Part shown: in pieces, positions 11,001-23,000 of the stretch
How positions within the stretch are numbered: the first letter of the stretch is position 1
Layout of the letters: each line of letters opens with the position of its first letter
From: Mesocentrotus franciscanus
Taxonomy: Eukaryota > Echinodermata > Echinoidea > Camarodonta > Strongylocentrotidae
Reading direction: 5' to 3'
DNA: 64,000 bases
Assembly (NCBI GenBank): GCA_037976565.1
Contig: CP137679.1
Span: forward strand, 6,679,973 to 6,743,972
Program-made: the position numbers and the translations under genes
Notes under the pieces: generated by a model
Databases searched by the model: none
What the model was told of the DNA's origin: nothing
Seen by the model: the letters and a program-made list of their open reading frames with translations, nothing else

Positions 11001-14000
11001 GTAAGTATAATATCCAAAAATATCTCTCGATCAATTTCTCTTTGTCATTTCCCCCTTCTCTATATTATCCACCCCTTTCCCTCCCCCTTCTCCAATTCTT
11101 CATGTACCCATTTCCCCTCTCTTCCTATTTTGCATTACTTTCTTTGTTTCGTCAAGTTCTGCTTTAGAGTTCACGCTCCTTCACCTTTCACCCATATTCA
11201 TCTCCCTTCTCTCTTCCTTCTTTTGTCATTATTGAAATTGAATCTGACATGCACAGCTAAAACTTAAAGCTGATACATCTTGAATTGACAAATAGAAATA
11301 CATGTACTAGTATATACGATGTGAAATATGGAGAAAAAAGTAACATTCACTGGTGAAATTGATATTATAAATTAGTAAGAAAAAAATGAAAAAGAAGGAG
11401 AAAAGGAAAATAATTAGAATATGGTTGACAGTGACGTAAGAATTTACCATGGATAGGTACGTTACAAAATCAATAATCTTCTGTAGACAAGTAAAAATTG
11501 AATAATGAAACAATTTCAGACCAGTGTAGATGCAGATGACTTTGTGATTAACCCAGTATATTTGTCAAAAATTATTTTTACATAGCACGATTCCTCTTTA
11601 CCTCTGTGCATCCCGTCCCCATATACCCTCCTCCAAGTCTCTGCCTCTCCCCTTCTCCCCTCATTTAATATAGCCCGATATGAAATTCAACCATAATCTT
11701 ATGAAAGATGTCTTCGTTATTATTGTGTCTATTCACACAACACCAACGACAACAACAATTAAAAGACTTTGGAGGTAATATGAAAAGCTTGCATGAGGAA
11801 AACATACTGAACAAAATCGTATCACAATATTGAATCTACGTATATCCAGACATGTGACATATATGTCTCTGGTATATCATAGATCAGATTTCCTGAACCT
11901 AACAGGAAGTCCTTTAAGCATTATAATACTACTTTCGATTTTTGTATAACACACAATTACAGACTCGACCTTTGTACGTGCTCACTATGCAGAGCTTTTC
12001 CGCGAGATCTTAAAGGGGAAGTTCACCCTGATATTAGGGACTTTTAGATTTGCACGTCGACATAGTGGACTGCAACGTGTGACGTCCTTATAAGGCACTG
12101 TGATGTCCTTTTATTGCACTGCCGGGCACGGCCCAGTGCCTTAACACAATTCACACGCGGTAGTCCACGCTCTCGTCGTGTAAATCTAAAAGTCCCTATT
12201 GAAGAGAGTGTAGCATGACGAGACTATGTGTCTTTCCCGTGGCCCTACTCGGGGCCAATCGGGTACGGACGACGCGATTGCAGTATTCATGTGCGTGCAA
12301 CATACGCGAACTTCGGTCTTTTTCGCGAACGCTAGCGCGCGCTGACTACCGTTAACCAAGTCCATTCGTTTACGTGCAGTTGTCCAAAAGAAGTCGTAGA
12401 TGGCGGTAACCAGTATTTGCCATGCTACACCCCCTTTAAAGTTGGTTTTAATATAAGCAGAAAATGAGAGAGACAGGTCAGTGAAAGTTTGAGCAAATAA
12501 GAAAGTTATAACACTTTTGAAGGTACAATCAATCAAACACAAATCTGTGACGTAAGTTGCGAGCTCCCCTCCCATTTGCCCTGCACTCAAAACTTTAAAA
12601 TCTATATTTTCCCTTACGAAAAATTTCAGTCATACATTCACCCTAAATATAATTAGTTTTTATACAACCCCTACATGAAAACTATTTCGTCATGAATAAC
12701 TAAGAAAATGAAATTTTCTGTACAGAGCAAATTGGAGAAGGAGTTCGCAAAATCCGTCACAGTGTTGCCAATTTGTGTTTCACTGACGACAACTTCGAAA
12801 ATTCACAACTCTCCTATTTTAATCGGATTTTGCTCAAACTTTCACTTATTGTTTTCTCTCATTTTGTTATTATTATTAAAATCAACTTAATATCGGGGAG
12901 GATTTCCCTTTAAAGGCGATAATTCCTTGTTTTCTCCTCAGTTTTCTTGTAGCTAACTCGAGACAATGAAGGCGTTGCAAGGCCGACAGATAAGAGGGGA
13001 AGTAGGCACTTGTGAATTCTTGAATGCCAATCGAATAAAGAAACAGAAATGGTTTGAGGGTTTGTTTTTATTAGGTTGCTAAGAAAGCATGTGATTGCTT
13101 CGAAGTAAGCAATCAGGGGACCGACGGCTTTAAGTCTTCTCCGAGACTTTGTAATGAGGATTAAATGCGTTACCACAGTGCACTAGCTATACCTTTTCAG
13201 TGCTCTTAAAGGAATACTTAAAAATCTTCATTAATCAAAATTACAACTGGAACTACATAAATCACAAACAAAATTACTAGTCTATACAAAGCAGCAATAT
13301 GGGCATAACGAAGTGTCGGATATGGGGGAGAAGTCAAAAGTCAATTCACCACTTTTTAAAAGTAAGATAAGTTTATATCTATTTCGAAATAAAAGACTCC
13401 AAATTAAAAGGGTTATCTTCCTAACAGGTTATTTACTACAGGTGTTCCATTTAATAGCGTTGCCATTTTCTATACTTGGGTAACGAGAGGAAAATGTAGT
13501 TAAAGAGTTTTGTTAGAGGGCTAGAGTGCCGTGCTAGGGCTCTAGCTCTGCAAATAACTCCCTCCCCGACATACACCCATCACAATACTGTTCATAAATG
13601 GTATGTACAGTATAATATATTGTTCTATAATATCATGATGCACAAGACCGATTATGATAAGAACAATTTGCGTCACTTCTATTATTATGTATGGTGATAG
13701 ATTACGGTTTCAAAATAGGTAATTTATTTGTAAAAGTAGGAAGATTTTCACAGGAGGGCAACATTATTCTTTTTTCCTAGATGAAACTTCTGTACTTTCC
13801 CCGCTATTAATTATTTGTAAATGTTGGTATGTTTGTTTGTTTCAAAGATGATCTGAAATTTGACATTTCACTATAACATGTTTTGATTTTCCTTTTTTAA
13901 TTGTATATTGCTTAATTGTATAAATTATAACTTGTATAAATTCCCTGAATGTTGTGCATGAGTGCCGAAATCGGTAGCCTAGCTGAGCCAGAGTGATAAT

Positions 14001-17000
14001 TATTGGAGCGCATTGAGCCCCTTGCGTGGTGGATATGTGCGCTTTTAAATATCAAATTTTATTGTTATTATTAAATATTCAGTTGTAACCTATTTCCATA
14101 GTTGTTGGATGTACATGTATATAGAAGATATTTCGAATTTGATTTGATTTGATTTGTCTGCCCATCGGAATCACAGTAGATCACATGGATCGAGAACAGG
14201 TAAATCCACGTTACCTTCTGAAAACATGAGACGGCAGAGCAGACACAGCTGCACAACATAACGCTTTCTGCTAAATATATTACTCATTGCGGATGTAGTA
14301 TGGAAAATAATATCGCTAGTGATATTCGTTTGTCTCGCAATGTATGGTCATTATTGATCGAATTAACTGACCGCCGGTCCTCCCGTAGAGTATAAAAGAC
14401 GCCTGCTTACATTAGATTTTATCACCTGACGAAGTGTTGCAGCGGCGCACGAAACGTCGTGATCTTTTAAATCCCTTATTGACCATACATTGCGAGACAA
14501 ACGAATATCACTAGCGATATTATTTTCGATAACGCTTTCTCTTTCACTTTTACTCAAACGAAAAGAGTGACCTTGAAGAACACTACATTTTCGTCTGATC
14601 AGAGAATCTGCAAATTCATTTAAAAAATGATAAGCAGAAGGAGAAGAAAAGAAGACGGAGGATGAAAAACAAGATGATTATAACCTCCGAACGAGCGAAT
14701 AAGAAAGACATTTTGTATTAAAATTCAGATGATGAACATGATTACACAATTTTTATATTATAATTTGAGTAAGGAAATCCTTTGAAATTTAAAAACTTTT
14801 AGGGTTTTGCACGCCTCGGGTTGAAAAAATTGCACGTGTCATTCGTTTGGACTGCAGATCACTGTAAAGCTTGGGATTTTTTCAATAAGTTGTTTTAAAT
14901 CTCGAAATGAAATATAAAAACTCAAAATAGTTCCTGAAAGAGGATGGCAACGGATATCGGTACTTGCACTGTTCAGCAAATGTACACTCTTCAAAATGAG
15001 AATAATAAAATAAGAGATACCTTCAGCATGTATAAAAGAATGGTTCCGCGAGAGAAAATGTCTGTACTGGTCTATGGGATTTCTTCTCGCAACGTTTTCA
15101 CTGATAACTGAAATAAGCAACAATTTCATAGTACCGTTGCGTTCGCTGGTGCCTTCATCTACGTGGAAAGCGAATACGAAAGCTGTGATTATTTACGCGC
15201 GCTCAATTTATGTATTTGGTTAATCTACTTTTCGTTCGCGTTGATCTGATCATGTGAAATTATACAGTTGTGAAAATTCCCAGTTGTGAACATTAGTGAA
15301 ATTACAAATATATTTTGATTTTCTGGGACAGGATAAGATTTTGTTACATCTGTAGTGACCATATACGACCCTTGATATTTGTGTTGATCATCTATATTAA
15401 ATCGTTGATATTAATTATATAATCTATATTGTTTGATAGTGTGGTTTGTTCGGGGGTTTGTTCCTCGTGAGATTGTCAAGTTAAAAATTACGACCCCGCC
15501 CTGGGAGTTCTACACATCAGTTGATCAGTGTCCTCTTAACTTCTTCTCGTACTGTATTGCAAATTTGGCAGTTCTATATTTCTTAGGTGCTGAATGTACG
15601 TGAAAAATGAAGTAACATGATTAATGATGAGAAACACGTCAAAAATAGGACAAAAGTTTAAAATGAAAGGCACATAAAACAATTTAAGTTTCTCTAGTTT
15701 GTCTTCCTTTTTAATTTAATCATGGTTTCAAGATAACATGAACAAATAGTCGTATACCAATTAATATCTATCAACAAATTCATAATTTTCCAAAGTTATG
15801 CCATAATTATTATTGAGACATATTTTTGACAGCTCAAAATGATAAATTTAAAAAATAGTGACTACACGACATATATCTTGACACGATGTAATATCTAATA
15901 GTATAAGAACATTTCCATTTGAGGAATAGTGGATGCTGGAATCATTAACTGAAATGTAAGATTCTATGAATGCTGTATCTATACGATACGGCCGGACTAA
16001 AATTAAGAAATCAAATTACATTCCAAAAAGTAGCCCCCGTCATGAAAAGAACCCCCATGAGAAACCTCAAGGGGGCTTTTTTGTAAATTAAAAAAGAGCC
16101 CCCGGAAGAAGAAAAAATTGATGGTTGATTGTCACAAAAAGTAACTGCACTCCTAAACAATAATTGCTCATAATTTTATAACGTAGAATCGTTTCAAGAT
16201 TTCGTCTTGCAAAAATATTTATATGGTAGTTAGGAAAACAATGTGTAACAATAAGAGGTTATCATTAATCCATGGTTGAATAAGCATACATTAATAAATT
16301 TTTATTTTCATATTTAAAAATTCGCAAAAGTAATATTATCATTGCAGTTTACTGAGTATTAATACAATTTCAAAATGCACTGTTTTACAATTGCAAATAA
16401 TGCATTTAACCACATGTGCCATTTACAAATAAATATGGATGGAATATCAAAAAGCATTGTTTCATATAATCAATGCATTCAGTCATGTGCTGTTTCACAA
16501 CAATGTACAGGCACGCATAGTGTTCTGTGACTTTTCAATTGGGCCATTTTGTCTTTAATCTGTGCTCATTCAGCCATACAGTGATGGATATCTCTGATTT
16601 TCACACAAAATGTACCTAACGACTCTGCCAATATTGTGGTAAGATGACATTGTGATACATTGTAAGGGTTTCGAAATTATGAGCAATTCTTCAGGGGGTA
16701 GTTAGTAGTTACTTCTTGTGTTCTGTTTACATGTACATGTGTGTAAATGTAGTGTTACCACCTGCAAACAGATTGGCTCATTTAAATCATTTATCTTTTA
16801 GGCAAATTTCAATTAAAAAACCATGTGAATACAAAAAAAAAATATCTGATATATTTTGTTCACTATTTATGTCTATTTTACTCCTTTTTGTTGGGGGTGT
16901 AAATGCGCTACTTTTACTAGTATAGACGGCATCAAATCACCTCAAAATAAGAATGGATTTATTATTGTACATGTATTAGTTGCACACGATCTGGAAGTGT

Positions 17001-20000
17001 CATAGTGTAGTGGTTCTAGCTGACTCACGTCTTTCAATCATAAGGTCGTGAGTTCGAATCCCACTCCAGGACGTTGATTTCCTTCAGCAAAAAATTCATC
17101 CACATTGTGATGCACTCCACCCAGGTGAAGTAAATAATGGGGACGTGGTAGGAATTTATTCCTTGAAACGCAGAGCGCGTGACAGCTGCTCTGCTAAAGC
17201 CATGCAGGGTAACTAATTTTGCTGCATTATTGCAGAGCGCTTAGAGACTTCCAACAAAGTAAGTGTTAGGCGCTATATAAGCACATATCATTATTAATTA
17301 CATTCTGTATAGGATAGCATTCACTAACAACTTTTGTTTTGTTTTTCCAATCCACCATTCAACATGTCAACTCCCAAGTACGTCCTTTCAACACTTTATA
17401 TCGCTCACACAACGCGCGCGAAAGGCCGTCGAAGGCGGCCCTTTCGCGAGTGTAATGAGTTTGGACAAAGGTGTATTAGGGTCATATACCATATACCATC
17501 CATCTCCCAAAGAATCGTTATAACTTTATGCTTTATGGAATAGATGAAAAGAAAAGATTTTCATTTAGATATTGCAATGGATGTCACCGTCAGCAGTACA
17601 ACATTTTATTTCAAAGATAGATTTCGCAACAGTCAAGATATTTGCATTGTCTACGCCAAACACCAAAACTTTTGTACCAAACTGATGTATTTTTAGGAGA
17701 AGGCACAATGGAGAAAAGTCGTTCTTCTTTACGTCTCCGAAAAACCACACTAAATTCTATTGTAGCGGTTTGCTACAGTACTTCTTTTGTTCCTAAAGTT
17801 AACATATAGGTATGTGCTATTCTTCATCTCTTAAATCAGAGACTTGTTACAGGTCCCTGCTTAGATTGAAATGATTTAGTTCTTAACGAGATCGACTGCT
17901 CTACTTTTATTTAACTTCATGTAAATGGTCTTTAGGACTATGGGACTGCAATAACTTCGAACATAATTATAACCAAATGAATAGTCATTCTTAACTTAAA
18001 ACTTCCATACGTATGCTAGTATGAATTTTGACGTATAATTCCAGAGGCGGCGCTCCCTGGGGCAGGGGGGGGGCAATGCACCCCACTTTTTTAAGAACCC
18101 CAAAAGGTCCTCTTTACATAGGAAAGGTGCCTCCTTTAACTTCAGATAAGTGCCCCTTTTTCTTTCTAGCAGGTACCCGTTTCCATTCTTAGAAGTGTCC
18201 GTTAGCACCTCTGATAAAATACCCCCTTTAATTCTCATAATTGCCCATATTCAAATCTAAGAGGTGCCCCTTTACTTTGACAAGTGCCCCTTTTTCTTTG
18301 TAAGAAGTGCCCCTTCACCTTGTAATAAGTGCCCCTTTCACCTCTGATTAGTGTCCCTTTTATTATGACACGTGCCCCCTTTTCCTTTCTAATAAGTGTC
18401 CATTTTTCCTCTTATAAGTGCCCATTTTCCTCGACCTTCCCCTTCATAAAAATGCCTGCGACATGCACACCGGCAAGAAATTGTATTATCATAAAAACAG
18501 TAGAAGTTTGGAAAAGAAGACTATATGGATTATGGAGAACTTTCTTAGGGGTTTGAAAAGTTTTTTATGGGAATGATTTCTATAAGAAAATGTGAAATTT
18601 GCCAAATTTAATACATGTAGTTGCTCTCTAATGTAAAATAAGTTACATGATCACGACAATCTTCTTGACATGACGCCGCGCCGTAAAGTGGGTTAACTCA
18701 AGGAGAGAATTTTATGCGAGGCACTGATTGTGGGGTAGGGTGAAGGGGGGTGGGGGCTCCTCAAAATCTTTTAGTATACTATCCTGAAATATAAAGCTTG
18801 CCTTAGATCCCATCTCAGTAAATTTCACAGCTTCATTAAGATCATAAGTGATAAAAGTCTATTTGAGTTTCAGGAACGAAAAAAGATTGGTGACTTGGTC
18901 TGTCATAAAGATTAATCATAACATGAAGTAAAATTGCTCATGTTTATTTCAACATGTTTTTCTGACATCAATAAAAATATACGTCATTTTATTAGCAGAA
19001 ACCTGGAGCCAAAGCCAGATATGATCGGCGGCCCCGGAACGTATAGGCGGATAGGTGATTTCAGTCGACTTGTTCCGGGGGGATCGAATCTGCGCGGAGA
19101 TTTGATCCCATACCCGGATCGAATCGCCTGCGACATGCACACCGGCACCACCGTCGGTGGGCGGAGTCAAATGACGAAAATTTCCATTTACCACTTCCCA
19201 ACATAGATTCCTTTTTGTATGTTTCCATTTTGCATGCAGTTGTTGTGAGTTTTTTTCCAAATATAAGAAATTATCTTGGATGTTTAAGGAAAGCTTTTTT
19301 ATTCCACAGAGCATTTTTTTTTAAACGATTCCGCGGCGAGGATCATAATAAGTTTTTTAAAAAGGAGAGAAGCCGTAAACTGATTTGTCATGACGGAACC
19401 GGTAATGTTCCCTAAGCGCTCGTTTTCATCCTAGACCGACCTACCTACGAACTTTTGAAAGAATGGAGTTTCCATGGCAACGATATTTGTTCGTATAACA
19501 AGTTCAATTTTGGTCACCTCTGCACCTGTTGGTCCATTTACATACGAGTCCCTAGTCAAATGAGTTCCAGCGTTATTTATTTTACTCCTACATAATTCTT
19601 CGCAGTTTCGCTATTGGTACCCATGTCTGCGCAACGAACACAAAATGTTCATCTCTGTAATAGCGATACGTATCCGTGCAAAACGATATCGAGAAAAGTC
19701 TAAATTAAAGGAATGCTATTCACAAGATCTCAAATGCTAAAATCTCGAACTGTGTGCCAAATGAATGAGTACGCAGACACGGGAACCTTTGTTTTTGCAT
19801 TGTCTAATAACTATTGACACGACCGCCTTTTCTTATGAAAAAAAAATGTTCATGCTTTAATTTTAACGAAAATGTATGAGAAATAGTATAAGATTCAGCA
19901 CCAGAGGAATATGAAAGAAAATCTTTGTTAATTTCAAGTCAAATATTAGGTGTGTAAAGGTCATTTATACAAAACCGTAAAACCCATCGAGACGAAGACT

Positions 20001-23000
20001 GGATACGTTACATGAATGTTATGTATTCACTATTTATTAATGCATCGACGATGCATACTATGATACACAATTGGAAATATTATTTTCAAATCATAGGTGT
20101 TCATGAAGCACCCCCATCACTTTGGCAGCGATTAATCTAAAATGCACAAAGCGGGACTTCTCCATGTTTGAAACTTGAAAGATCTATGGATATTTTGGGG
20201 CCAATTGTTTTCGTACATTTAATGCAAAGTCTGTGTTAAGTGCCTCGTTATGAATTCACTCGTTACGTACAATTGTATTTCAGTAGTCATAAGGCAAATT
20301 ACAAACGTTACATGTTGTTAGACAGGGAAAGGATGCTTGTCCGTCTCTAAGTAAACGTGTATAAATTTGAATACATTTTGAACGTAGTCAGTCTGTTCAG
20401 GATTTTGAAATAGGGGCGAATCTCACGCGCCTCAGTCATACACTGGGTCTTTTTTTTTTAGGGAGGGGGGGGGGGTTGTTGTTGGTGTTTGGCACGCAAG
20501 CTTGCATTTGAATTTCCAGTAAGCAGAGGGGATTGGGTAGATTCTCAAGAGAATTATAAAAACATTTAATTGAAGGTTGGAAATATAGTGCAGGAATGTC
20601 GGTCAAAGGTGATATGAATAGCATTTGTTCATTGCCAAGGGACAAAAGAAACTAAAGAAAGAAAGAAATATGGAAAAGATCTGACAAGAAGCAAGTCGAA
20701 CGTTGGACGTCCTTTAGGCCAGTCAAGATCCCCATAATTTCTGATTTTCAAGACCCTGTATTTTGAAATTAAGTGTTTATAATGTACGTAGGATAAACCT
20801 ATTTAATGAAATGTGTAGTGGCCAATCGCAAGTATCAAGTTATGGGAAAAAATAATCATAACAAATGTATTATAAGAGCCCAAGAGAACTTTTTGTCAAT
20901 GACTATTTCTGGGTGGCTTCTGTTTTATTTGTTAAGAAGAGAAGAAGAAAAAGAAGAAAAGATTCTCCTAATATATTTTGCAGCTTTGTGCCTAAAAATA
21001 TATTTTTTAAATTTTTTAGCAATCATTATAAAGTATCGCAATTGCCAGGCATGGGTCATTCATCTTTTGTCACAGCCGCCAGAATATTATCATATTAATG
21101 CATGGATGTAACAAAACATGAACCATACGTTATTAGTTTAGTAAGAAGAAGAAAAAAAGTTGTCAAATAATACATTGAAACTTTCAGCTAGTATATTAAT
21201 CTATTTTTGCTTTTTGATTGCACCACAATTCCGTTGATAATGAGGAGTGTGCCTTTTTATGTATTTATAAAGTGATCATCAGTGATCATACACATCAATA
21301 ATCTCTATTGTTCTTCAGAAGGCAACACAAGCATGTGTCATCATCGTTGCACTGTAGTTTTCATCGATTTTCAAAACTATTTTTCTTAGGCCTATTCCTC
21401 AATAACTTGTGTCGTTGCCGACATCATCATCATCACTATCGCCGCCACCGTCACTATCATCACCATCGCCGCCACCGCTACTATCATCATCGTTGTTGTC
21501 GTCATCGTGGCCATCATCACCATCATCACAAGTGTGTTGCCCATTTTTCTTCACTTTTATCATGTTCATATTCTCATTTTGTCCTCTTTGTTTCTCCCTC
21601 ACCCAGGTATAGTGATTGGAAAGATTTGGACTGTGTTCGGAGTGCGGAGCACAGCGGTCGTAGGATCCGTTCTCGCGTCAGCAGGTTGTCTAGGAGGTTC
21701 ATTCTCAACCCACCCTTACCATATAGCCATCAGTATTGGAGTAGTATCAGGTATAAAACGATCGCAAAGATTTTCAAAAATCAACCTTTACTGTTGCACA
21801 TAGAACAAAAATAACGATTTTTTTTTTTGTTTTGTTTTGTTTTCGTAACTACTTTTCATGAAGTGCTTGTGACAGTATAACTTATTGTTGATAGGTAAAG
21901 TTTACATTTTCTCAGAACGTTATTGATCAATAAAATTCATCAAAGATATCAACGTTATCTATAAAACGTTATCTATCATTTCATGAAAAGAGATAAGAAA
22001 TATCTATTCTAAGTTTATATGTACAATAGTGTGTCAGGAAATGTCAATATCCTTGTCCTATACCTTGAAATGTTCGATTTTTACAATGAGTCGGATGAAA
22101 CAATAGTCATATTTCTTGAAAATGTTTTTTTCAGGCACTTTGTATCTTTAATTAGAAAGTTGAACTCGTCTTCTAATAAAGAGCCGAATGGTTATTCAAT
22201 CAAATAACCTACTTGACATAGGATGAATGCCCTTCTGGCTCCTAACAGACAGATTTGAATCTCCAAGGTCCTCTTAGCCCGGCAGCCCAGTGCACTTTGA
22301 TCAAGCTGATGTACCAATATCAGAGTATTGGAACATTCGGGGATGAACCTAGTATATCCAAATATGGATTTCTGCCGGGCCGCCTCTGCTGCATATTGCC
22401 ACTGGGGCTGGTTTAAAAAGGCCAACAAATGTTTTTGATCAAACGAACAAATTACCACTTGACACCAATTTTAACTAAATGCATGAATGCTACAAAGCAC
22501 GGAATGGCCCATGCCAGACAAATTTTCTACTGCTTAGGGCCCGCCAGACGCCCACAAATGTGGCCCAAAGATCCATTATTGTAGCATTGACCCAAGTTAA
22601 ATATTCAAGGTACAATTTTTCTCCTGCTTAGGGCCCGCCAGACGCCCATAAAAAAAAAACTTGGGTCAATGCTTAAAAAATAGGACTTTTTTTTTCGTCT
22701 GGCGGTCCGTTAGCAGCAGAAAATTTGTCTGGCATGGGCCATTCCGTGCTTTGTGGCATTCATGCATTCAATTAAAATCGGTTTCAAGTGGTACCTCGTT
22801 CGTTTGTCCTAACGCAATTTAAGGGGCCCTTTGGGGCATATGGCGGGCCCTACGCAGCAGAAAATTTGTCGGGCATGAGCCTTTCAGTACTTTGTGGCAT
22901 TCATGCATTTAGTTCAAATGGTTTCATATGGTACCTCATTCATTTGATCAAAAGCATTTTTGCCCTTTTTTAACCGGCCCCAGTGGCCACATGCAGCAGA

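Noticed and set aside
16996..17080. True tRNA gene
   Set aside because: Box A and B are present, but the cloverleaf cannot be completed, and a SINE body and tail follow.
21308..21814. 168-codon open frame rich in His
   Set aside because: Translation of the CAT/CAC tract and the MCT exon in a wrong frame.
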